Source of the DNA: Flavobacteriales bacterium
Lineage (GTDB): Bacteria > Bacteroidota > Bacteroidia > Flavobacteriales_D > Crocinitomicaceae
Assembly: GCA_947458985.1 (NCBI GenBank)
Contig: CANHBA010000007.1
Coordinates: 1 to 25,287 of the forward strand
Direction: 5' to 3'
Length of the DNA: 25,287 nucleotides
A program made the position numbers and the translations under genes. Position 1 is the first letter of the stretch. The number at the start of each line of letters is the position of its first letter. Positions 7,443-14,808 of the stretch are shown in pieces. The notes beneath the pieces are model-generated. The model searched no databases. It saw nothing but the letters and a program-made list of their open reading frames with translations, and had not been told where the DNA came from.

Positions 7443-7893
7443 TCTATTTGCGCTCTTTGCGCTAGTACTTGCTAGTTGCACCAAAGAAGCAATCTATACC
7501 AAAGCTTATCGCTTCAAAGACGAGCAGTGGGCGCAAAATGTAAAGCCAAAATTTGAGGTCGATATCCAAGACACCACCCAACTTTACGACTTCATTTTTA
7601 CCCTGCGCAGCACTACCGATTACGCCTACAACAACCTCTGGATCTTCTTGCGTACCACACCTCCTTTTGGCAAAAGCGTACGTGAACCTTACGAAATCAA
7701 AATGGCCGACCCTAACGGCAACTGGATTGGCAACAAATCAGGGACAATTGTCGAGCACCAACTCATTTTCAAGCGCCGCAAAGTTCCTTTCAAAGGCAAA
7801 TACAAGTTTGAACTCGAACAAGCCATCACTGAAAAGCGCGTGACAGAAGTATTAGACATTAGTTTAGAAGTACAACCCAGCGAAGCAGAATAA
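7426..7893 (+). CDS. gldH: Gliding-motility lipoprotein GldH
   Basis: The product is 155 aa with a lipoprotein signal peptide: MKKLISLFALFALVLASC with the acylated Cys at 18. The body carries the GldH pattern RSTTDYAYNNLWIFLRTTPP, then an ADPNGNWIG motif and a C-terminal GKYKFELEQA strand. In Flavobacterium johnsoniae GldH is an outer-envelope lipoprotein needed for gliding and chitin use; homologues also occur in non-gliding Bacteroidota. I chose ATG 7426 because it starts the signal peptide. The frame is open further upstream, inside ricT, without a plausible start. It overlaps ricT by 17 bases and the next gene by TAATG, so coupling is likely. Confidence 0.88.
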   Translation: MKKLISLFALFALVLASCTKEAIYTKAYRFKDEQWAQNVKPKFEVDIQDTTQLYDFIFTLRSTTDYAYNNLWIFLRTTPPFGKSVREPYEIKMADPNGNWIGNKSGTIVEHQLIFKRRKVPFKGKYKFELEQAITEKRVTEVLDISLEVQPSEAE

Positions 7894-8372
7894 TGTTAAA
7901 ATTTCGCGCCTTAACCCCTGATGAGCTCTCTGAACTCGAGACGGAGTTCAAGCAATTTCTGATCATCAACGAACTCTACGACGCCGAATGGCGCAATCTC
8001 GCAACAAAAGACCCGAACAAGGCTCAAGAATTCATCGACATGTTTGCCAATATCGTCCTTGAAAAAGTCTACAACAAACAACCCGGTTTATTGCAAATTG
8101 GCAACGACTTCATCACTGTTTTTGACTTTCAAGACGACGTTTGGAACTTCTATCACTTTCAGACCAACGACGCCAAGCTGATTGCTGATTGCAAGCCCGA
8201 AAACTTCATAGATTTGCTTCAAAATGCATGGAAGCACCTCAGCCTACACAAAGGTTCTAAGAAAAGTTCTGAACACAAAGCCGAGGAGGTCTACAGCCTC
8301 ATTTGCAAAGGTGCTTTGCCACTGCACCAAGCAAGTCTTCAGGATTTTCTGAAGTTGATTGCAGCGGTTTAA
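7893..8372 (+). CDS. DUF6495-like conserved protein
   Basis: The protein has 159 aa and is acidic and soluble, with no signal peptide or membrane segment. The start MLKFRALTPDELSELETEF, followed by an E-W-...-A-x-E-F-I-D-M-F-A-N-I-V-L-E-K-V block (30-60), resembles the Bacteroidota family I remember as DUF6495; I cannot confirm this without a profile search. The C-terminal third is Lys/Ser-rich and then helical. Its ATG overlaps the gldH stop (TAATG), so it is translated with gldH. The function is unknown. Confidence 0.72.
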   Translation: MLKFRALTPDELSELETEFKQFLIINELYDAEWRNLATKDPNKAQEFIDMFANIVLEKVYNKQPGLLQIGNDFITVFDFQDDVWNFYHFQTNDAKLIADCKPENFIDLLQNAWKHLSLHKGSKKSSEHKAEEVYSLICKGALPLHQASLQDFLKLIAAV

Positions 8373-8403
8373 AACTTCTTTTTTTACTCGGAAAGCATCT
8401 TTT

Positions 8404-8435
8404 TTTGGACAATTGCGTTTATAGAACTAAATTTG
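8404..8435 (+). promoter_or_regulatory. Strong Bacteroidota-type promoter before the 8462 lipoprotein
   Basis: TTTG (8404-8407), 20 nt, then TAAATTTG (8428-8435) is a full match to TTTG-N19-21-TAnnTTTG. The predicted start near 8441 leaves a leader of about 20 nt. It separates the lipoprotein transcript from the radA-gldH block. Confidence 0.7.
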
Positions 8436-8461
8436 AGACATTATCACCTAAACACAAACGC

Positions 8462-9112
8462 ATGAAACTGACGCGCTTTGCCTTTTTAGCAACCCTACTT
8501 TTACTGATTTCCTCAGCTTGTATTGAACACGAAATCATTCCACCACCAACCAACAAAGTCGACTTAAATGCAAGTTTCATTGGTTATATCAATGGTACAC
8601 AAGTCGAACTTACGCAAAACGTCAACAACTACCTTGGTTTCGCCTTAGACACTCAAATTGTAAATGTTGCACCAGTTATGTCAAAGGTCATTTACACTTC
8701 TGGTATTGCTTCAATGGCAAATATGCAAAACATCTCTATTGCTTTTGGTTCACTAGAGTGGGATGCTACTGGCAGTTCCACGCCTACGCTTTCCATGTTC
8801 AATGATTTCCACATGACCAACTCTGGCAACCCGATTCCTTTCAAAGATGTCACAACACTTGCCACCAACAGCATCAATGGTGTTCAGGTTTCATACACCG
8901 ACAACACCGGTAAATTCTGGATTTCTCGCGAAACAGACCCAGGGCAAACAGCCAACTTTACCATTTTAAAGCAAGCTTCAGATGGTACTGGCGACTACTC
9001 CCTTTTTGAAGTAACCTTCAGTTGTAAAGTTTGGTACGTTGATCCGCAAACGCTTGCAGAAGAATCAATCCAAATCAACAACGCCAAGTTAAGAAGCTGG
9101 TTTAAGCGCTAA
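8462..9112 (+). CDS. Uncharacterised lipoprotein
   Basis: The protein has 216 aa with a clear lipoprotein signal: MKLTRFAFLATLLLLISSAC, Cys 20 as lipid anchor, followed by IEHE. The rest is rich in Thr, Ser and Asn with alternating short hydrophobic strands, which suggests a beta-sandwich exposed on the envelope. I recognise no named family; it looks like the DUF-type lipoproteins of about 200 aa common in Flavobacteriia. The start was chosen because the frame upstream (from 8303) lacks a signal and overlaps the previous gene. It has its own promoter and sits 26 bp before the amidotransferase-like gene. Function is unknown. Confidence 0.8.
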   Translation: MKLTRFAFLATLLLLISSACIEHEIIPPPTNKVDLNASFIGYINGTQVELTQNVNNYLGFALDTQIVNVAPVMSKVIYTSGIASMANMQNISIAFGSLEWDATGSSTPTLSMFNDFHMTNSGNPIPFKDVTTLATNSINGVQVSYTDNTGKFWISRETDPGQTANFTILKQASDGTGDYSLFEVTFSCKVWYVDPQTLAEESIQINNAKLRSWFKR

Positions 9113-9138
9113 GCGCTGTTTTTACAAGAAACGCCTGA

Positions 9139-9837
9139 ATGAGTGAAGCACTTAAAATAGCAATCATAGGCGACTACAACTTCACCTACAACTCGCACCA
9201 CGCGACAAACCTTTCCTTGGACCATGCAGCCGAGTTCCTCGAACTCGAAATCAACTATTATTGGATCAAGATCAACGAAGCCTTACAATTCAAAAAACAA
9301 TCATTCGAACAATACGATGGTGTTTGGGTTGCGCCCGGGCCTTATGTCAATCCGTTTTTTTTGAATGGTGTATTTCGAAATCTTGCAGAACTAGAGATTC
9401 CTGTTTTTGCTACTGGCGAGTGTTTTCGAATTTTTATCGACTACCTCATCACGGCCAACAACATGAACCCTTACGGCGAGAAGTTGATCTCTGAAAACTT
9501 AATTAACAGCACCCATTTCGAGCGTATAGATGTGCAGCCAAAAACCGCTGCAATGGAAAAACTCTATGAAAACTGTAGTTCTGTTGAGCTCAGTGCTACC
9601 CGCTACAGCATGTATCCGCAGCTCCTAGAGCAATTGGTAGGGCAGTTTATAGACATAGAGGCGGTCAATCAGTTCGACGACCCTGAAATCATTACACTCA
9701 AAGAACATCCGTTTTTCTTGGCCACGAGTTTTTGTCCACAGATATCTTCAACCCGCGACCTCCCTCACCCTTTGGTGTACACCTTTCTGAAACTTTCGGC
9801 TGAAATTGCAGGCCTAGACCTACAACTCCAGGAATAA
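9139..9837 (+). CDS. CTP-synthase C-terminal-like class I amidotransferase fold, catalytic triad degenerate
   Basis: The product is 232 aa. It begins KIAIIGDYNF (6-15) and ends with EHPFFLATSFCPQ...PHPLVYTF (189-215), the strand-loop pattern of the CTP synthase glutaminase domain and of the family named 'CTP synthase C-terminal region-related (seleno)protein'. The nucleophile-elbow Cys is present (C95 in ATGECFR), but the second elbow Gly and the following Gln are absent. In CTP synthase the catalytic His and Glu lie in F-H-P-E; here the same place reads F-C-P-Q (C199, Q201). Glutaminase activity is therefore unlikely. No synthetase domain is attached. It overlaps the convergent helicase gene by 18 bases at the 3' end. 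The fold assignment is confident; the role is unknown. Confidence 0.8.
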   Translation: MSEALKIAIIGDYNFTYNSHHATNLSLDHAAEFLELEINYYWIKINEALQFKKQSFEQYDGVWVAPGPYVNPFFLNGVFRNLAELEIPVFATGECFRIFIDYLITANNMNPYGEKLISENLINSTHFERIDVQPKTAAMEKLYENCSSVELSATRYSMYPQLLEQLVGQFIDIEAVNQFDDPEIITLKEHPFFLATSFCPQISSTRDLPHPLVYTFLKLSAEIAGLDLQLQE

Positions 9838-12800
9838 ATCAAGTTGTGTATAGTACAGAATTGGACGAACCGGCAACTTGAAAATAGTTTGTAGCAAGCC
9901 CGCGTAAGCAATAATTTGCTGCATATGGCTGTCTTGGCGCAGACCGGTTTTGAAATCAATGACCACCACTTCATTTGCCTTCACCCAAACTTTGTCGGGC
10001 TGCTTCATTTGATTGATATCGGCAATAATGCGCTGCTCGTTGTATTCATCCAAAATGCCATCATTGAGTTGTTGAGTGCTAACGTGCAACCAAAATCGTT
10101 CAGCTGCTAAGGTGAGCTCCTCGACTTGATCTTGTGCAATAGTGCCTTCTTGCAATGCAACTTGAAGTGCTGCAGGTAACTGTTCAGGACTTTGACACAA
10201 AGCCATTAAGCGGTGAAAAGCCAAACCAAACAATTGATCGGGAACCATTTCGGTGTCGGGTGTTCGAAAAGCTAGAGAAGGATACCAAAGTTGATCGGGC
10301 AAAGCCATCGGATGGTAAAAATTGGTTTTGGAGGCACTGTGTTTTTCCTTTTCAGTGCTAGACACTTTGAGTGCAGTTCCTGCAACATAGATGTGTTCTT
10401 CTTCAAGTGTTAGCGCAGGAAGTTGAGCAAGTTGCTGATGAATTTGAGCGCCAAAACCTTTTTCCTTGTGGTGATTCCAAATGTAAAGTCTGGATTCTGG
10501 CCGTGTTAGTGCTACATAAAGTAGGTTCAGTTTGTCGAGAAAAATGGCGGCGAGTTCTTTTTCTTTAAAAGTTTTGAATTCTGGAATGAGGTCAGACGGA
10601 TAAGCATAAGCCAAACCAGAGCCGGCAGGCATCAAAAACTTTGCAAAACCATGGAGTGCGGTGCGAAAATCTAGGCTTGGCATCAGTACAACCGGAAATT
10701 CCAAGCCTTTGGCTTTATGAATGGTCATGATGCGGATTGCTTCAGTAGACTCTGGCATTTGCAGTGCTAACTTATCTTTGTTCTGTTCTATGAAATCGAT
10801 GAAAGGCAATAGTTCGGCATTGCGATTGAGCTGAAATTGAAAGGCAACATCGAAAAAATGATGCACATAAGGCTCCTGGGTATCATTGATCTGAAAACAG
10901 GCCGCCGCTTTTTGAAGGAGGTCAAAAAGATGTTCATAAGGCATAAAAAGTGCGTCTTCTGAACCAAATTCTGCTTTGTAAAAAGCTGCTTCATCAAAAT
11001 AGCGAACTTGCCGCCCGTCTTTTTCGTAGGTTTTGAAATAAGCCATGAATGCTGCCACATCAAAATTACCCTTGTGTTGTAAGTAGGCCTCAGCAAAGCG
11101 CTTACCTAGTGTTGGATTGGATGGTTTTGCGCGCTTTTTGAGATAAAGTAAAAAGAGCTGAACCAAAGGATGTGCATACAACAAAAGAGAGTCTTGAGAA
11201 ACTACTTGAAGGCCCGCTTGCGTTAAAGCCAGCGCAATGGCATTGCCTTTTTTATTGGTTTCGGTCAGGATGCAGATATCGCAGGGCCTGTAGTCGTCTT
11301 GGAGCAACTCATGAATGGTAAGCAGCATTTTCTCAAAAAGCAATGCCTCCGGAAGGTCGTTGACCAAGCTTTCGATACGAATAAAACCAATTTTGGAAGA
11401 CTTCGGATTCTGACTCAATTTGTCGTAAAATGCTTTGTGCTCTTGGGGCAAAGAAAGAGCCAAACGCTCGAAGAGTTCGTTGTTAAATTGTACAATTTGT
11501 GGAGCTGAACGGTAATTGTCTAGCAAACTTTGTTTGAAACCGCTGGTCTCGAAACGCGCACTGGTGAGCGCCATTTGGGGGTCGTTTTCAGGGTTGTAAA
11601 GGCTCGGTAGCGCTACAAATTGTTCGGCCAAGCCGTTGTTGAAACGGTAAATACTTTGCTTGGCATCGCCCACAATGAGATTCGGGCGCTCATAGGCAAT
11701 GGCCTCTAGTACGAGCGGGATCATGTTGACCCACTGCAAGCGAGAGGTATCTTGGAATTCATCGAGCAGGAAGTGTTCATAGCGTATGCCCAAGCGCTCG
11801 TAAATATAGGGCGCTTGTTCACCTTGCACCAACTGGCTGATCAGCTGATTGAACTCGGAGATGCGAATTTGTTGCTGCGCAGTCATGAGGGCCTTTGTTT
11901 GCTGCGCGACATATTGCAGCAAGGCCATATTATAGAAGTTTTTGCGTTGGGTTTCGATGCGTAAATGCGCAGCAAAAGCTTGATCAAAAGCAGTTGACAA
12001 ATCCAAAAGGGCTTCGGAAACTGCGGTCGGAATATCGTATTTATCCTCGTCTAGGGCCTTTAGAAATGTATTGGTATAAAATGGCCCTTTTTGCTTGCCA
12101 AGGCCCCAATTTGGATCTTCAATGAAGGCATCTATGCGCTTTTGATCTGTAGCAGTTTTGAATTGCGAACCTTTGAACGGCGCTGCTAATGCATGCACTT
12201 GGGCACACTGCGCTAAAAATGTAGCTTTGATTTGCTCGGCCTCAGCTTTGAAATCTGTGTAGGTGTCGGGGGTGTATGTGCTGGCAAGCAACTGCTCAAC
12301 TTCTTTGGCATTGCGTTCTTTACCAAGCACTTCAGAAAATTGCAGCAAGGACTTTTTAAAATCCCAAGACTCCCCTTCTGCCACCTTGGTGCGCGCATAG
12401 GCAAGCATCCAGCGCGTGAGTTCTTGTGAGTCGGGTTGACCGAGGCGCGCAATGAGGAGATCTAGCACTTCGTCGAGGATCAATTTTTCATTGAGGACCA
12501 CCTCGAAATCGGCAGGGAGGTCGAGGTCGCGACTAAAAGAGCGAATGAGGCGTAAATTGAATTTATCTATGGTGGAGATATTGAAATCCTCGTAGTGATG
12601 TAAAATACCCTGGAGTGCCCCTGCAGCGCGCTGTTGCAACTGAACCTCGGTTAAAGAAGTTTCTTCTAGTAAGTCCGCTTTGAGTGCTATTGTTTTGGCA
12701 TTAGCGCTGGCCGGATAAGCCAGGCCACTCAGCGTTTGAAGAATGCGGTCTTTCATTTCGTTGGCCGCCTTGTTGGTGAAGGTCATGGCAACGATATGCT

Positions 12801-12927
12801 TGAACTTTTGTCGGTAATTGACATCGGTGAGCAAGATCTTAAGGTACTCTAAGACAAGGCGATGGGTTTTTCCACTGCCTGCCGAAGCGGCGTAAACTCG
12901 GAGGGCTTTTGAAGTAAGTTGGGGCAT
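9820..12927 (-). CDS. AddA/RecB-like UvrD-family helicase-nuclease
   Basis: The protein has 1035 aa. Superfamily 1A helicase motifs are complete: Walker A ASAGSGKT (14-21), FTNKAANEM (50-58), DEFQDTS (389-395), GDAKQSIYRF (420-429), NYRS (471-474), TIHKAKGLEFP and YVALTRP. The C-terminus is a RecB-type PD-(D/E)XK nuclease: H905, E964, PDKV around D978, DFKTG (991-995) and QIIAY (Q1004-Y1008). This is the layout of AddA, the motor/nuclease subunit of double-strand-break resection. No AddB-like partner lies next to it in this window. Its 3' end overlaps the convergent amidotransferase-like gene by 18 bases, and it is divergent from the MbnP gene. I leave the symbol empty because AddA versus a related solo nuclease-helicase cannot be settled here. 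Confidence 0.92.
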   Translation of the reverse strand: MPQLTSKALRVYAASAGSGKTHRLVLEYLKILLTDVNYRQKFKHIVAMTFTNKAANEMKDRILQTLSGLAYPASANAKTIALKADLLEETSLTEVQLQQRAAGALQGILHHYEDFNISTIDKFNLRLIRSFSRDLDLPADFEVVLNEKLILDEVLDLLIARLGQPDSQELTRWMLAYARTKVAEGESWDFKKSLLQFSEVLGKERNAKEVEQLLASTYTPDTYTDFKAEAEQIKATFLAQCAQVHALAAPFKGSQFKTATDQKRIDAFIEDPNWGLGKQKGPFYTNTFLKALDEDKYDIPTAVSEALLDLSTAFDQAFAAHLRIETQRKNFYNMALLQYVAQQTKALMTAQQQIRISEFNQLISQLVQGEQAPYIYERLGIRYEHFLLDEFQDTSRLQWVNMIPLVLEAIAYERPNLIVGDAKQSIYRFNNGLAEQFVALPSLYNPENDPQMALTSARFETSGFKQSLLDNYRSAPQIVQFNNELFERLALSLPQEHKAFYDKLSQNPKSSKIGFIRIESLVNDLPEALLFEKMLLTIHELLQDDYRPCDICILTETNKKGNAIALALTQAGLQVVSQDSLLLYAHPLVQLFLLYLKKRAKPSNPTLGKRFAEAYLQHKGNFDVAAFMAYFKTYEKDGRQVRYFDEAAFYKAEFGSEDALFMPYEHLFDLLQKAAACFQINDTQEPYVHHFFDVAFQFQLNRNAELLPFIDFIEQNKDKLALQMPESTEAIRIMTIHKAKGLEFPVVLMPSLDFRTALHGFAKFLMPAGSGLAYAYPSDLIPEFKTFKEKELAAIFLDKLNLLYVALTRPESRLYIWNHHKEKGFGAQIHQQLAQLPALTLEEEHIYVAGTALKVSSTEKEKHSASKTNFYHPMALPDQLWYPSLAFRTPDTEMVPDQLFGLAFHRLMALCQSPEQLPAALQVALQEGTIAQDQVEELTLAAERFWLHVSTQQLNDGILDEYNEQRIIADINQMKQPDKVWVKANEVVVIDFKTGLRQDSHMQQIIAYAGLLQTIFKLPVRPILYYTQLDLFLEL

Positions 12928-12984
12928 TCGTTGATTTTGGGCTGAAACTTTCCTAAAATTAAGAACATTTTGAGCGTTTTGACG

Positions 12985-12992
12985 TATTTTTG
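12985..12992 (+). promoter_or_regulatory. -7 box before the MbnP-like gene
   Basis: TATTTTTG matches TAnnTTTG exactly but ends only 4 nt before the ATG at 12997. The nearest TTTG (12969-12972) is only 12 nt upstream, so the spacing is wrong for a standard promoter. If used, the transcript would be nearly leaderless. Confidence 0.35.
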
Positions 12993-12996
12993 TTAG

Positions 12997-13734
12997 ATGA
13001 GAACGATATTTTTCAGCCTCTTAGTTTTGGTATTCGCTACGGCCTGTGGCGACGACAACCCCGAGGCCCCAAAAGCACAGGTGCAAATTGACCTCCAACC
13101 TGTTTATGGCGGCCAAAATTTCTTTATGGATAGCATTTACACCACCCAAGAAGGCTACAAAGTAAAGTTCACTGAACTCAAATGTTATTTCACGCTTTTT
13201 GGCAATGGCACAAACGCCTTGCATCAAGCAGCTTTGCTCGACTACCGCGAAACCGGCAGCTTGCTTTTCAAAAAAGAAGGCGACTACGCCAAGTTTCTCA
13301 ATTTGAGTGCTGTTTTAGGCGTGGACAGCAGCCTCAACCACCTCGATCCAAGTGCGTTCCCGAATGAAAGCCCGCTGAATATTAGCAATGCAGGGGCCAT
13401 GCATTGGGGCTGGAATCCAGGTTATATCTTCATGAATATCGAAGGAAAAGTGGACACCCTCATCGATGCCACCACCAACCCAGACCTCTCTTTTAGTTTC
13501 CATATCGGTACCGATTCCTACTTGCAAAATTTACAGTTCAACAACATCAACTGGACCGACATCGGCAACAACACCCGTCAGTTCAAACTCAAACTAGACC
13601 TCCTTGCCTTTTTGGGCCAAGGAGCTAGCAGCATCAATTTGAGTTCAGAATACCTCACGCACACAGCAGCTGGTCAAGAAGCCCTTACGCAAAAGGTCAT
13701 TAGCAACTTTAAGAACGCCATAAGTCCGTATTAA
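12997..13734 (+). CDS. MbnP-like copper-binding lipoprotein
   Basis: The protein has 245 aa with a lipoprotein signal peptide (FATAC, acylated Cys 17). It shows the MbnP-family core: a first domain with KVKFTELKCYFT (55-66), then AMHWGWNPGYIFMNIEGK (134-151), and FHIG (168-171) near the end. In methanotrophs MbnP is the periplasmic partner of methanobactin systems, and a Trp in it is oxidised to kynurenine by MbnH to form a Cu(I) site. Here three Trp are available (W137, W139, W186) with H136 and H169 nearby. The MbnH-like gene follows with a TAATG overlap. I see no methanobactin precursor or MbnB/C. Family call is confident; copper binding is inferred. Confidence 0.85.
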   Translation: MRTIFFSLLVLVFATACGDDNPEAPKAQVQIDLQPVYGGQNFFMDSIYTTQEGYKVKFTELKCYFTLFGNGTNALHQAALLDYRETGSLLFKKEGDYAKFLNLSAVLGVDSSLNHLDPSAFPNESPLNISNAGAMHWGWNPGYIFMNIEGKVDTLIDATTNPDLSFSFHIGTDSYLQNLQFNNINWTDIGNNTRQFKLKLDLLAFLGQGASSINLSSEYLTHTAAGQEALTQKVISNFKNAISPY

Positions 13735-14807
13735 TGAAAGGCTTTTTATTTCTCATAGGTGTTTTGCTTTTGTTGAGTTCTTGTAAAAAAGACAAGGCTA
13801 ACTTTCAAGCCACACCCTATGCATTAGAAATTCCAAGCCATTTTCCAGACATGATCATCCCTTCAAACAACCCCATGACCAAAGAGGGCGTTGATCTTGG
13901 CCGTTGGTTGTTTTATGAAAAACGCCTTTCTGGCAATGATTCCATGAGTTGTGCTTCATGTCATTTAGCGCAAAGTAGTTTTTCAGACCCCAGCAAATAT
14001 TCGACCGGCATTGACGGCATTGCCGGAACACGCAACTCCATGGCGCTTATTAATCTCGGTTGGGACAACTTCTTTTTTTGGGACGGCCGGGCCTCTAGTC
14101 TAGAACAACAAATCTTGGAGCCCATTCCAAATCCCATTGAAATGCATCAAAGTTGGACCGACGCCGTCTATAAACTCAATCTCGACATCAATTACCGCAA
14201 CAAATTTTACCGTGCTTTCGGTGAACCCGGCATAGACTCAACTAAAGTAGCTAAGGCTATTGCGCAGTTTATCCGCACCATGATTTCAGCGTCTTCCAAA
14301 TTCGACGTCATGTACAAATACGAAAACGGCATGGCGCTCACTACGCAAGAACAAAATATCTTACAAACCGTTGACGTCGAAGAATGGGCTGGCTACGACC
14401 TCTTCAAAAGCCTCAATGGCGCCGACTGCTTTCACTGCCACAATGGGCCGCTCATGCGCGTCAAAAAATACAGCAACAACGGTCTGGACGCCAATTTTAC
14501 CGACCTCGGGCGCGGTGGAGTCACTGGCAACCCCGAAGACTACGGCAAATTTAAAGTGCCAACACTTCGCAATATTGCCCTTAGCGCACCCTACATGCAC
14601 GACGGCCGCTTTCAGACCCTAGACGAAGTCATTGAACACTACTCCAGTGGCGTACATATTTCTCCAACCATAGACCCACTCATTGAATTTGCCAACCAAG
14701 GTGGCGTTCAGCTGAGTGCGCAAGAAAAATACCTCCTCAAGAAGTTTTTGCTCACCCTGACCGACAACTCCTTTATTTCAAACCCGAATTTCAAAGACCC
14801 ACACTAA
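13734..14807 (+). CDS. MbnH-like di-heme cytochrome c peroxidase, lipoprotein
   Basis: The product is 357 aa. It has a lipoprotein signal (LLLLSSC, Cys 17) and two c-type heme motifs, CASCH (73-77) and CFHCH (232-236). Other bacterial di-heme peroxidase/MauG landmarks are DLGRWLFYEKRLS, FFWDGRA (114-120), PTLRNIALSAPYMHDGRF (276-293) and the closing YLLKKFLLTL. Within this superfamily the pairing with MbnP points to MbnH, which uses a high-valent di-Fe state to convert a Trp of MbnP to kynurenine. An ordinary H2O2-detoxifying CcpA-type peroxidase is the alternative. Translation is coupled to the MbnP gene by TAATG, and the next gene starts 1 bp after its stop. It should act outside the cytoplasm and needs cytochrome c maturation. 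Confidence 0.88.
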   Translation: MKGFLFLIGVLLLLSSCKKDKANFQATPYALEIPSHFPDMIIPSNNPMTKEGVDLGRWLFYEKRLSGNDSMSCASCHLAQSSFSDPSKYSTGIDGIAGTRNSMALINLGWDNFFFWDGRASSLEQQILEPIPNPIEMHQSWTDAVYKLNLDINYRNKFYRAFGEPGIDSTKVAKAIAQFIRTMISASSKFDVMYKYENGMALTTQEQNILQTVDVEEWAGYDLFKSLNGADCFHCHNGPLMRVKKYSNNGLDANFTDLGRGGVTGNPEDYGKFKVPTLRNIALSAPYMHDGRFQTLDEVIEHYSSGVHISPTIDPLIEFANQGGVQLSAQEKYLLKKFLLTLTDNSFISNPNFKDPH

Positions 14808-14808
14808 C

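Noticed and set aside
9104..9123. AGCGCT-A-AGCGCT followed by TTTTT after the 8462 lipoprotein gene, as a terminator
   Set aside because: Only a 4-bp stem can form with a usable loop, and the next gene is 26 bp from the stop. Too weak to list.
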